NCBI GenBank assembly: GCA_037439785.1
Contig: JBBIVJ010000004.1
Span: 1 to 64,000, forward strand
Source: DSVZ01 sp037439785
GTDB taxonomy: Bacteria; Verrucomicrobiota; Verrucomicrobiia; Limisphaerales; J093
Length of the DNA stretch: 64,000 nucleotides
Direction of reading: 5' to 3'
Below, piece by piece: positions 7,876-15,785 of this stretch. Each line of letters opens with the position of its first letter. Position 1 is the stretch's first letter. Under the pieces are notes generated by a model that was not told the origin of the DNA, did no database searches, and saw only the letters and a list, made by a program, of their open reading frames with translations. A program made the translations under genes and the position numbers.

Positions 7876-9045
7876 ATGAACTTCTTCATCGCCCGCAGCC
7901 CGCTGCACGACCTCGAGGCCAGGGTGACCGCCGGCGACCGGTTGACCGAGGCGGAGGCGTTGCGTCTGTTCGAGTGCCGGGACCTCCACGCCCTGGGCGC
8001 GCTGGCCGACCTGGCCAACCAGTGCCGCAACGGCCGCCGCGCCACCTACATTCTCAACCGCTACATCAACTACTCGAACTACTGCATCCTGTCCTGCCAG
8101 TTCTGCGCCTTCGCCCGCAAGAGGCGGGACGCCGACGGCTTCGATCTGACCCTGCCCCAGATCGTGGAGAAGGCGCGCGAGGCGATGCAGCGGGGCATCA
8201 CCGAGCTGCACATCGTGGGCGGCCTGCACCCCTCGCTGCCCTTCGAGTACTACCCCGAGATGCTGCGGGCGTTGCGTGCCGCCGGCCCGCACCTGCACCT
8301 CAAATGCTTCACCGCCATCGAAATCCTCCACCTGGCCTGGCGGGCCCGCCTGCCGGTGCGCGCGGTGCTCGAGGCCCTGCGGGAGGCCGGACTGGATTCG
8401 CTGACCGGTGGCGGCGCCGAAATCTTCGCCCCGGCGGTGCGGGCCCGGATTGCGCGGGGCAAGGAAAGCGCCGAGGAATGGCTCGAGGTGCACCGCACCT
8501 GGCATCAACTGGGCGGCCGCAGCACCTGCACGATGCTCTTCGGCCACGTCGAATCGCCGGCCGACCGGGTGGACCACCTGCGCCGCCTGCGGGCCCTGCA
8601 GGACGAAACCCACGGCTTTTGCGCCTTCATTCCCCTGCCGTACCAGCCCGGGAACAACCGCCTGCCGGTGCCCCATCCGCCGACCGGTTTCGACACCCTG
8701 CGGACGATGGCGATCAGCCGGCTGTACCTCGACAACTTCGACCACCTCACGGCCTACTGGGTGGGGCTGGGGCTCAAGCTGGCCCAGGTGGCGCTCAGCT
8801 ACGGCGCCGACGACCTTCACGGCACCATCCTCGAGGAACACATCTTCCGCATGGCCGGCGCGCCCGCGGGCCAGCTCCAGACCGAGGCGGCCATGATCCG
8901 CGCCATCCGCGAGGCGGGCCGCGTGCCGGTGCAGCGAAACAGTTTTTACGAGCCGCTGCGGGTGTGGGACGGCGACGTGCCCGCCGGGCCGACAGGCCTG
9001 CCCACCCGGCCCAGCCTGCTGGAGGCGAATCTGGCGACGGCATGA
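7876..9045 (+). CDS. mqnE: Aminofutalosine synthase (radical SAM)
   Basis: A 389-residue radical SAM enzyme that joins the MqnA product 3-[(1-carboxyvinyl)oxy]benzoate to SAM-derived adenosine, giving 6-amino-6-deoxyfutalosine in the futalosine route to menaquinone. The [4Fe-4S] motif is C70-x3-C74-x2-C77 in NYCILSCQFCAF. ELHIVGGLHPSLPFEYY follows, with the HP of MqnE. Further on come SLTGGGAEIF and CTMLFGHVES, typical of the MqnE/CofH-type family. Length is normal. It is 55 bases upstream of mqnA on the same strand, so two pathway steps are paired; mqnB, mqnC and mqnD are not in the window. Menaquinone made this way would feed the alternative complex III encoded at 49.5-57.4 kb. MqnC is the alternative, but GGLHP and overall order favour MqnE. 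Confidence 0.9.
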   Translation: MNFFIARSPLHDLEARVTAGDRLTEAEALRLFECRDLHALGALADLANQCRNGRRATYILNRYINYSNYCILSCQFCAFARKRRDADGFDLTLPQIVEKAREAMQRGITELHIVGGLHPSLPFEYYPEMLRALRAAGPHLHLKCFTAIEILHLAWRARLPVRAVLEALREAGLDSLTGGGAEIFAPAVRARIARGKESAEEWLEVHRTWHQLGGRSTCTMLFGHVESPADRVDHLRRLRALQDETHGFCAFIPLPYQPGNNRLPVPHPPTGFDTLRTMAISRLYLDNFDHLTAYWVGLGLKLAQVALSYGADDLHGTILEEHIFRMAGAPAGQLQTEAAMIRAIREAGRVPVQRNSFYEPLRVWDGDVPAGPTGLPTRPSLLEANLATA

Positions 9046-9100
9046 GCGGCGGGCGCCGGCGGCAACCCCCCGGCCCGCCGGCCGGCAGGCCTGACCGAAG

Positions 9101-10081
9101 ATGAGTGCCGACACTTCCGAATCTCCGCCACCGCCTGCGGGCGGCGCGCGCTTTCCCGTTGCCGCCCGGACGGCTGCATCACAATCCCCCCCCGTCGCCG
9201 GGCCGACGGCCCCGCGCCTTTGTGGTGCAGGCCTCCGGCCTGCAGCCGCCGCGGTGGGGAACGTGGCGCCACAGTTGACTGCTCCTGCCGACGTGGCGGC
9301 ACGGCAGAACGGCCTGCCGCCGTTGTTTCGCATCGGTTCGGTGGACTCGCTCAACGCGGTGCCGCTCACCTGGGGCCTTGAAGACCACGTCACCTTCACC
9401 GCCCCGGCCCGGCTGGCCGAACTGCTCCGCGCCGGGCGGCTGGACACCGCGCTGCTCAGCGTGACCGAGCTGCTCCAGCACCGCGAGTACGTGGCCCTGG
9501 ACGGCCTGGCCATCACCTCGCACGGTGCGGTGTGCAGCGTGCTGCTGGCCCACCGGGTGCCCTTGGAGGCCGTGCGGGTGGTGGCATGTGACCCGGCCTC
9601 GCTGACCAGTGTGAACCTTTTGCGGGTGCTGCTGGCCGCCCGGGGACTCCACCCCGCCTTTGTCCCGCTGGGCGACTACGGGGACGCGCCCCGGCACGAG
9701 GCCGTGCTGCTGATCGGCGACCGGGCGCTGGATTTTGCCTTTGCCGGACACCCCCACCGGATTTGGGACCTGGGCGCGGCGTGGCAGGAATTGACCGGCC
9801 TGCCGTTCGTGTATGCGGTGTGGACGCTGCCGGAAGCATTGACGGCCCGCGCCGGGGAGCTGGGCGCCCTGCTGCGCCGGACGCGCGCCGACGGCACCGC
9901 GGAGCTGGAGGCCATCATCCGCCGGCAGCGGACCTACCCGCCGGACTTCTGCCGGGCATACCTCACCCGCCACATCCGCTTCGAACTGGGTGGGCCGGAG
10001 AAGCGCGGGCTGAAGCACTTCGCCGACCTGCTCCGCCGCCTGGGCAACGGTCCGGTCTTTCCGCCTCGCTTTGTGGGCTGA
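9101..10081 (+). CDS. mqnA: Chorismate dehydratase
   Basis: MqnA dehydrates chorismate to 3-[(1-carboxyvinyl)oxy]benzoate, the first step of the futalosine menaquinone pathway, in the cytoplasm. The family core starts near residue 76 with FRIGSVDSLNAVPLTWGLE. It continues through RLDTALLSVTELLQ, SHGAVCSVLL and ALDFAFAGHPHRIWDLGAAW to a helix-rich end with FPPRFVG. Normal MqnA proteins begin almost at that first strand. Here about 70 extra low-complexity residues precede it, partly encoded by an interspersed palindromic repeat (9221-9245). The true start may therefore be one of the in-frame GTG codons at 9254 or 9263. No Shine-Dalgarno sequence resolves this. Neighbour mqnE supports the assignment. 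Confidence 0.87.
   Translation: MSADTSESPPPPAGGARFPVAARTAASQSPPVAGPTAPRLCGAGLRPAAAAVGNVAPQLTAPADVAARQNGLPPLFRIGSVDSLNAVPLTWGLEDHVTFTAPARLAELLRAGRLDTALLSVTELLQHREYVALDGLAITSHGAVCSVLLAHRVPLEAVRVVACDPASLTSVNLLRVLLAARGLHPAFVPLGDYGDAPRHEAVLLIGDRALDFAFAGHPHRIWDLGAAWQELTGLPFVYAVWTLPEALTARAGELGALLRRTRADGTAELEAIIRRQRTYPPDFCRAYLTRHIRFELGGPEKRGLKHFADLLRRLGNGPVFPPRFVG
9221..9245 (+). repeat. Palindromic GCAGGCC-type repeat within the mqnA reading frame
   Basis: GCAGGCC-TCC-GGCCTGC (9227-9243), preceded by TGTGGT, is the same element found at 25510-25526 and 25536-25552 and, with small changes, at 22129-22145. In the annotated mqnA frame it encodes LCGAGLRPA. Confidence 0.8.
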
Positions 10082-10204
10082 GATGCGGGGCGGAAGGCAG
10101 CCTCAGCCGGTGCCCCGGGGCAAAATCAGTTCTTCCTTCGGGCGCACCCTGCGCGCCGCATCGCGCAGGCGATGCCCGGACTCGAAGGGCCTCCGGCGGG
10201 CGGC

Positions 10205-13200
10205 TCAGCGCGCGGGTCGGGCGGCTCCTGCACCGCCGCCGGCCAGTTCGTCCACCAGCCGGAAGAAGCGTGCGGGCAGGTTATGCGCGTCAAGGAGCCG
10301 GACGCATTCGAGCCCGCCGCCCAAGGGTTGCACTTCCTCGATCAGGTCGCTGGCCACCAGCCAGGTCAGGAGGTTCTGGCTGCTTTCGAACCGGATGCCC
10401 AACGCGGCGGCGTGCGTGGAGCGATCGAATTCCAGCACCACCACCAGCTGGCCGTTGAGCCGTCCCCCCGAGAGGGGCAGCAGCGGCTCGGTCTCGGCCA
10501 CATAGGGGTTCCGGCCGAAGGAGCTCTCGAACAGGTTGCGCAGGCCATCGCCGTCGGGGTCGGCGGCCGGGTCGGCACTGCTGCCGCTCAGAGAATGATA
10601 CGCCGCCCGGTCGTCGTAGGTCTGAATCAGGCCCGGATCGAGCGCCTCGACCCGGTACGTGGTGTAGGCGTGGTTCGTGGTCGGCGCGGGGATGCTGCCG
10701 CCTGCGCTCCAGAGCAGGTCGGTCGGCACCAGCGGCACCGTACTTTGCGAGTTGCTGAAGGTGAGTTGGCCCGAGCCGGAGAGCACCTGGAAAAGCGTCG
10801 AGGCCGAGCTGTGATACACGCGGGGCTGGAGGAACAGGGAGCGAATGCCCGTGTCCGGGTGACAGCGCAGGATGCCTTCCCGGGGCAGCTTCAAAAGCAA
10901 GGGCACGGTCCAGGTCTGAGGGGTCCAGGGGAAGTTGGCCCAGCGCTGCGTGACCGTGGTATTGCCGAGCACGGCCGGGCCGTCGCCGACGTCGGCGATA
11001 TCGGAAAACCAGTCGTCTTTCGGGCCGTCGAAGACCGTGTAAAACTTGACTCCCAGCTCCTCGGTCAGCGCCATCACCCAGCCGCTGCGGCCGTCGCCGA
11101 GGCCGGTGCCGCCGCAGGCGATCAAACCTACCGGCGTCCAGCGCAGGCGCGTGCCCAGATCGTAGGGCGACGTGCCGCCGGTGGTCAGTTCGTCGGCCCA
11201 ATCCGGGTCTTCGCCGATGGTCACATGGTCGAGCAAGGTGCCGTCGGCGGTGAACTTGCCCAGGAAAATGGCCGGAAACCCGTCAGAGACGATCAAATGC
11301 ACGCCACCCATGACGAAGAGCGTGCCGTCCGGCCCTTCCGCCAGCGCGTCGAGCGTCAGACCGCGTTCGCTGACGAAGGCCGTGGCCCAGAGCAGACCGC
11401 CGTCGGTCGCCGACACTTTCATCAGCAAGCCTTCCGGCCCGATGTTCTTGACGAGGTTGCCGGAGTCTGGCGTGCCGTAGGCGGGCGCGGCAACGTCCGC
11501 CTCGGTGACGCCGCAAAGCGCCAGGTCACCATCCCGGGTGAGCACCGCGCCCATCGCCTGGTCGTCGCCGGGCAGGGCCAAGTATTTGATCCAAAGCGGG
11601 CTGCCGGCGGCGTCGAACTTGATCACCAGCGGATCGTTTTCCCAGACAGCGCCGTGGCGAACATAACCGACCGCGAAATACTCGGTCTGGGCCGGGTTGT
11701 TGGTCTTCGCCAGCAGCTCGTGGATGAACAGCTCCTTGACCGGGTCGGCAGGCAGGAGGCTTGCCGCCCACAGCTGGTTGCCTTCGGCATCGAAATGCTG
11801 CAACCAGATCGTGCGTCCCTGGTTGCCAACCAGGGTGAACGTGCCGTCCGACAACGCCACGCCGCGCTGCGGGGAGACGCCCCGATTTGCGCCCGGGTCG
11901 CGCGCCCAGAGCAGATCCCCCGCGGCGTTGAATTTGGCCAGGGAGCCGGGACTGCCCGCCACGATCAGGTCGGTGCTGTGGCCCGGGCCGCTCTTGAGCA
12001 CGATCGCGCCCGGACCGGGCGACCGCGTGTCGGCCGATCCAAATCCGTAAGCGTTCGCGTCGGCGACGAGAATCCTCCCCCAGCGCACGGTCTGGCCGGT
12101 CTCGGGCTTGAAATCGGTGGTCAACCCGGCCGGCTGGATGCCGCCCAGACCACCGCCGGCGTCGCGATGGAACAACACGTTGTGATCCACCGAGCCGTTG
12201 GCGTCCACCAGCTCGATGTCCAACAGGCGAAGACTGAACCGCCCCGTAACATCGAACGTGGCATCGAAGCTCCACCAGGGATTGGCCAACGGTGCGAGGC
12301 GGAAATCGCTGCCCAGCCGCAGGTCCATGGTCGAAGCGCCGCTCACCACAGAGGCCACACTGCCCTCGAGGCCCAGCTCCAGCGCCAGCCACGCACCCAC
12401 CTCGGCGGCCAGCGTGCTGAAGACGGTCGGATCGGATACCCGCAGCGGCACGAATTCCTTGATCGGCTCGTAGAAAAAGCCGTTGGTCTTGGCGGTGGGA
12501 CGCGACGGGTCGCAACCCATTTCCATCCCGACGGTGAAACTGCTTTGCAACGGCAGAGCGAGCTTCTGCGGCAGGTTGGCTTCCACGCCGGCGGTCAGCC
12601 GCGCCACCGGGCCGACCGTGATCGGCACGCCGGCGAAGTTCAGCGTGACCGGCGGCAGGGGCAGGTCGAAGATTTCCAACGTCTTTTCCGCCGGCGGCAT
12701 GTTGATGGTGTTTTCCCCGCCGTCGCACTCCAGCACCACGTTCATGACCACCCCGGCGTCCAGGTGCACGAAAGCGTGCTGCAGGGCGAAGTTGCGGATG
12801 CGGGCCTCGATCTTCAGGCCGGAGGAGCGCAGCAGCAACTCGCCGCTGAGACGGACCTTGTCGGTGATGGGGAGGTCGTTGAAGTGCCGGGGGATGGCGT
12901 TCAACCCGCGCAGGTCGGCCAGCCGGCCGTCGCGCGGGCCATCCTGTTCGATCGTCTCGGCCGGGGCGTCGCGCTCCGCCTGCTCGGCATCCGTGTAGGT
13001 GTTTTCCAGGTCGGGGTTGTAAACGTCCCGCACCGGGTGGTCGTAGGCGTCCAGGGCCGCCACCTGGACAAACGACCCGCTCTGCAACACGTCCAGCAGC
13101 GAACGAATGCGACCGGTCACATGCACGTCGTCGCCGACCAGCGTGACGGCGGTCACCTCGAACGACAGATACAATCCCAGCCACGGCTCGGTTTGATGAA

Positions 13201-14164
13201 AAGGATCGGCGGGAGTGGGCTCCCGACGGTCCAGGAGATTCACGCCCGGGTCTTCGACCAGCAGATCGCCGGACTGCAGTGTCGAAAGGAACATTGTCAG
13301 CCGGTCGAACTTGAGCGTGGTCACGCCGAGCACGGTCTCCGCCGGGGGCAGCCAGACGTCCTCGGTTTCCCGGTCAATGCCCCGGGGCGGTGCGTTGAAC
13401 ACCCAAAGCTCGAAACCCGATCGCGTCAGGGCCGACCCGTTGAGGATGTTCGAGACGGCCAGCGCGACCTCGTTACTGGCCACGGCGGCGTAAAAGGGCG
13501 GGGAGTTGGACAGGCTGCCCATCGCCGGCAGAAGGCCGGGAAACGTGGCGGCGGCAGCGGCGGCGGAGTAATCGTTCGTGGCCAGCGCGGCGTCCACGGC
13601 CAGGAAAATCTCCGACCAAGTGTTCGAGCCGTTGTTTTGCAGGTCGGTGGTGAACACCAGCAAGGTCTTGCTGTCGGCCACAGGCAATTCCGCCAGCACG
13701 CGGGCATTGACCAGTTGGATGTTTTCTGCCGCCCGGGCCGCCGCATCGAGCGAGCGGCGCTGGCCCAGGTCGTCCGTGGCGTGAAGCACCAGCGGACTGC
13801 CCGAGAGCAATTCGTCCCGCGCGGCGGTCAGGCTGGCGGTGGAAACCCGCAGATACATGGAACTGGTGGCGACCAGCGTGCTGTTCGAGGCAAGCACGCC
13901 CGGAATCTCAAGTCCGTTGGCGATGATGCCGTAGCAATCGCCGGGGGCGTTGCAGCCGCCCTGGAAACCCACCTGCACGGCGCTCCACAGCCCTTCGCCG
14001 AGGTTTTGCACCCCGGCGCGGACCTCGAGCAGCATGCGGCCATCGGGCAAAAGATGCTGGCTCTCCATCTGGGTGGCTTCTTGCAGCAGCACCATCTCAG
14101 CCGGCTGGTCCAGATGCGTGCCCAGTGTGGGGGAGGTGAATTCCGCGGCACGGCCCGCAGCCAC
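10205..14164 (-). CDS. Very large secreted beta-propeller-like protein
   Basis: About 1,319 residues, no recognised enzyme domain. The N-terminal half has several beta-rich regions with repeated terms such as LVLHATDDLGQRR and PVRDVYNPDLENTYTD. Residues roughly 690-1150 carry repeated SBBP/delta-60-like propeller blades (LIVAGSPGSLAKFNAAGDLLWARD, FDAEGNQLWAASL, KFDAAGSPLWIKYLA, each split here from longer stretches). The C-terminus has DPDGDGLRNLFE followed by a final module ending ARFFRLVDEL, a common tail in secreted verrucomicrobial proteins. The start is unresolved: the only accepted start codon in frame is GTG at 14164, but this lies in the middle of a signal peptide. Codons up to 14206 read KKPIITALNTAFLLVAAGRA with no ATG, GTG or TTG before the stop at 14215. 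Probably secreted; function unknown. It is divergent from the ECF sigma gene. Confidence 0.75.
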   Translation of the reverse strand: MAAGRAAEFTSPTLGTHLDQPAEMVLLQEATQMESQHLLPDGRMLLEVRAGVQNLGEGLWSAVQVGFQGGCNAPGDCYGIIANGLEIPGVLASNSTLVATSSMYLRVSTASLTAARDELLSGSPLVLHATDDLGQRRSLDAAARAAENIQLVNARVLAELPVADSKTLLVFTTDLQNNGSNTWSEIFLAVDAALATNDYSAAAAAATFPGLLPAMGSLSNSPPFYAAVASNEVALAVSNILNGSALTRSGFELWVFNAPPRGIDRETEDVWLPPAETVLGVTTLKFDRLTMFLSTLQSGDLLVEDPGVNLLDRREPTPADPFHQTEPWLGLYLSFEVTAVTLVGDDVHVTGRIRSLLDVLQSGSFVQVAALDAYDHPVRDVYNPDLENTYTDAEQAERDAPAETIEQDGPRDGRLADLRGLNAIPRHFNDLPITDKVRLSGELLLRSSGLKIEARIRNFALQHAFVHLDAGVVMNVVLECDGGENTINMPPAEKTLEIFDLPLPPVTLNFAGVPITVGPVARLTAGVEANLPQKLALPLQSSFTVGMEMGCDPSRPTAKTNGFFYEPIKEFVPLRVSDPTVFSTLAAEVGAWLALELGLEGSVASVVSGASTMDLRLGSDFRLAPLANPWWSFDATFDVTGRFSLRLLDIELVDANGSVDHNVLFHRDAGGGLGGIQPAGLTTDFKPETGQTVRWGRILVADANAYGFGSADTRSPGPGAIVLKSGPGHSTDLIVAGSPGSLAKFNAAGDLLWARDPGANRGVSPQRGVALSDGTFTLVGNQGRTIWLQHFDAEGNQLWAASLLPADPVKELFIHELLAKTNNPAQTEYFAVGYVRHGAVWENDPLVIKFDAAGSPLWIKYLALPGDDQAMGAVLTRDGDLALCGVTEADVAAPAYGTPDSGNLVKNIGPEGLLMKVSATDGGLLWATAFVSERGLTLDALAEGPDGTLFVMGGVHLIVSDGFPAIFLGKFTADGTLLDHVTIGEDPDWADELTTGGTSPYDLGTRLRWTPVGLIACGGTGLGDGRSGWVMALTEELGVKFYTVFDGPKDDWFSDIADVGDGPAVLGNTTVTQRWANFPWTPQTWTVPLLLKLPREGILRCHPDTGIRSLFLQPRVYHSSASTLFQVLSGSGQLTFSNSQSTVPLVPTDLLWSAGGSIPAPTTNHAYTTYRVEALDPGLIQTYDDRAAYHSLSGSSADPAADPDGDGLRNLFESSFGRNPYVAETEPLLPLSGGRLNGQLVVVLEFDRSTHAAALGIRFESSQNLLTWLVASDLIEEVQPLGGGLECVRLLDAHNLPARFFRLVDELAGGGAGAARPAR

Positions 14165-14331
14165 CAGGAGGAATGCGGTGTTGAGGGCGGTAATGATGGG
14201 CTTCTTAGTCCCTTAACGACGCAGCCCGATTGTCGCTGTTACATCCCGGTGGGGAGTCGTTGCGCGCAGCCCGGTCGGAGACCACTTGCCAAAGCTGCGG
14301 TAACAGGTGCGACCAAACTGCGTCTTCGCTT

Positions 14332-14955
14332 GTGGATGAGGCGTCGAACAACCCGGAGCGGCCTGCACCCGGCACGGCGGCTGCCGTCGCTGAAGAGGCG
14401 GTGCTGCTGGCTGCGGTTCGTGCCGGCGATGAGGCCGCGGCAAGGGTGCAGGTCGAACGGCTCTACCCCCGCGTGGCCGCGGTGGTGCGGATGCACCAGC
14501 CGCGCCGGGACGACCTCGAAGACCTGATGCAGGAAACGTTTCTCAAGATGTTCGCCCGCCTCGAGCAATACCGCGGCGAGGTCGCCCTCGAACGCTGGGG
14601 GGCGCGGATCGCCCTCAAAACCTGTTTGGACCGGTTGCGTCGCCAGCGGGCGCGGCCCGAGCTGCGCTGGTCGGATTTGGGCCTCGAGGACCAGACGTTT
14701 GTGGAAAGCCTGGCCGAGGAACGTCCGCTACCGGATGCCGACGCGCCGCGCGCGCTGGCCCTGCTGGAGCGCCTGCTGGCCGCGTTGCCGGCGGCCGATG
14801 CGTGGTTGCTGCGCCGCGTCGAACTGGAGGAGCAATCGCGGGCCGACGTCTCCGAGCAAACCGACTGGAGCGCCGTGGCGGCCCGGGTGCGCCTGTTCCG
14901 CGCCCGGAAGCGCTTGCGAGCCGCATGGAAAAAACTCGAAGCCCAGGCACAATGA
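14332..14955 (+). CDS. ECF-type RNA polymerase sigma factor
   Basis: A sigma-70 family regulator of about 207 residues that would direct RNA polymerase to a small regulon. Region 2 is visible as LYPRVAAVVRMHQPRRDDLEDLMQETFLKMFARLEQYRG (in pieces), with the DLxQETFLKxF signature. Region 4 is less typical: LLERLLAALPAADAWLLRRVELEEQSRADVSEQ followed by VAARVRLFRARKRLRAAWKKL, where the helix-turn-helix core has diverged. Start is uncertain. A TTG at 14230 is also in frame, but it would add a cysteine-bearing tail that reaches almost to the divergent gene; GTG at 14332 is my choice. The stop overlaps the next gene (ATGA at 14952-14955). The downstream membrane-anchored pair suggests an envelope-stress-type switch. 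Confidence 0.8.
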   Translation: MDEASNNPERPAPGTAAAVAEEAVLLAAVRAGDEAAARVQVERLYPRVAAVVRMHQPRRDDLEDLMQETFLKMFARLEQYRGEVALERWGARIALKTCLDRLRRQRARPELRWSDLGLEDQTFVESLAEERPLPDADAPRALALLERLLAALPAADAWLLRRVELEEQSRADVSEQTDWSAVAARVRLFRARKRLRAAWKKLEAQAQ

Positions 14956-15254
14956 ATCGCTACCCTCGCCAGCTTGCTCGACTGCTGGCGCTGGCCCGGC
15001 GGGCGGCCCGCGCAACGAGCGTCCAGCCCGAGCCGGAGCCGGCGCCGGCCGGCTTTGCCACGCGCGTCGTGGCCCTGGCCGGGGTGGGGCGGCAGCGATA
15101 CGGTTGGCTGGCCACGTGGGAACGCTTGTGTTGGTGGGCCGCCGGCACCGCGGTGATGGTTGGTCTGGCAGCCGGGCTGCACGCACACCGGGTGGCGCAA
15201 CCCTCCAGCCTGGAGGTGTTGCTGACCCAATCCCCGGATCCGCTGTTCCCTTGA
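14952..15254 (+). CDS. Small membrane protein in the ECF sigma operon
   Basis: A 100-residue protein with a basic N-terminal half (MNRYPRQLARLLALARRAARA), a PAGFATRVVALAG segment, and one predicted membrane helix at about residues 60-80 (WWAAGTAVMVGLAAGLHAH). I do not recognise a Pfam-type domain. Its place directly after the sigma factor, with a four-base overlap, and its single membrane helix make an anti-sigma or accessory role plausible. There is no zinc-binding anti-sigma HxxxCxxC motif. Likely inner membrane; function unknown. Confidence 0.6.
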   Translation: MNRYPRQLARLLALARRAARATSVQPEPEPAPAGFATRVVALAGVGRQRYGWLATWERLCWWAAGTAVMVGLAAGLHAHRVAQPSSLEVLLTQSPDPLFP

Positions 15255-15258
15255 AACC

Positions 15259-15681
15259 ATGGAAACCGTTCGCCTCCTGCGCATCGGGCTGCTGCTGGGG
15301 TTGATCTTTGGGGCCGGCGTGTTGACCGGTCGCTGGACTGCGCCGCGCCCGCCGATCCTTGTGCCGGTGGCCGGCGGCGGGGTGCGCACGGCGGACATGG
15401 CGCTGGCGCGGATGACGGCCGAGCTGGGTCTGGACGCCGAGCCGCAGGCGAAGTTCAAGCCGGTGCTGGAAGAAATGGCGGATCAACTGGCGGTGCTGCC
15501 GCCGCGTTCTCGCGAGCGATTCGAGGTGCTGCGGCAGAGCGGTCCGCGCCTTCGCGCCTTCCTGCGGCCCGACCAACAGGCCGCCTTCGACCGTTTGTTG
15601 AGGCGGACCGAGCGGCTGGTCGAACCACCGCAAGGAGGCGGAGGAGGCCGCGCCGCCGGCACGCCGTCGCAGCAGCCTTGA
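15259..15681 (+). CDS. Membrane-anchored Spy/heavy-metal-sensor-like protein
   Basis: A 140-residue protein with an N-terminal membrane anchor (LLRIGLLLGLIFGAGVLTGRW, about residues 6-26), then a helical periplasmic part. The latter contains ALARMTAELGLDAEPQAKFKPVLEEMADQLAVL and ends LRAFLRPDQQAAFDRLLRRTE. That is the layout of small Spy/CpxP-like or periplasmic heavy-metal-sensor proteins, where the L-x-P-DQQAAFDRL ending resembles the LTPEQxxxF repeat. It is third in the sigma-factor cassette, four bases after the previous stop. In related cassettes this protein could sense envelope stress; that is inference. It ends in a glycine/proline-rich tail. Confidence 0.6.
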   Translation: METVRLLRIGLLLGLIFGAGVLTGRWTAPRPPILVPVAGGGVRTADMALARMTAELGLDAEPQAKFKPVLEEMADQLAVLPPRSRERFEVLRQSGPRLRAFLRPDQQAAFDRLLRRTERLVEPPQGGGGGRAAGTPSQQP

Positions 15682-15785
15682 GCGGGGCGTGGGGCCAACG
15701 AGGGGCGGGCTGGACTGACGCCGCTCCGGTGGTCAGCGGCCGGCTTTTGTCTGGTCAGCCTGCCGGGGCCGGTTTGAATCAGCGT

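Noticed and set aside
10172..14527. Open frame of 1,451 codons on the plus strand
   Set aside because: Shadow of the minus-strand secreted protein, which has beta-propeller blades, a signal peptide and a typical C-terminus; the plus frame has none.
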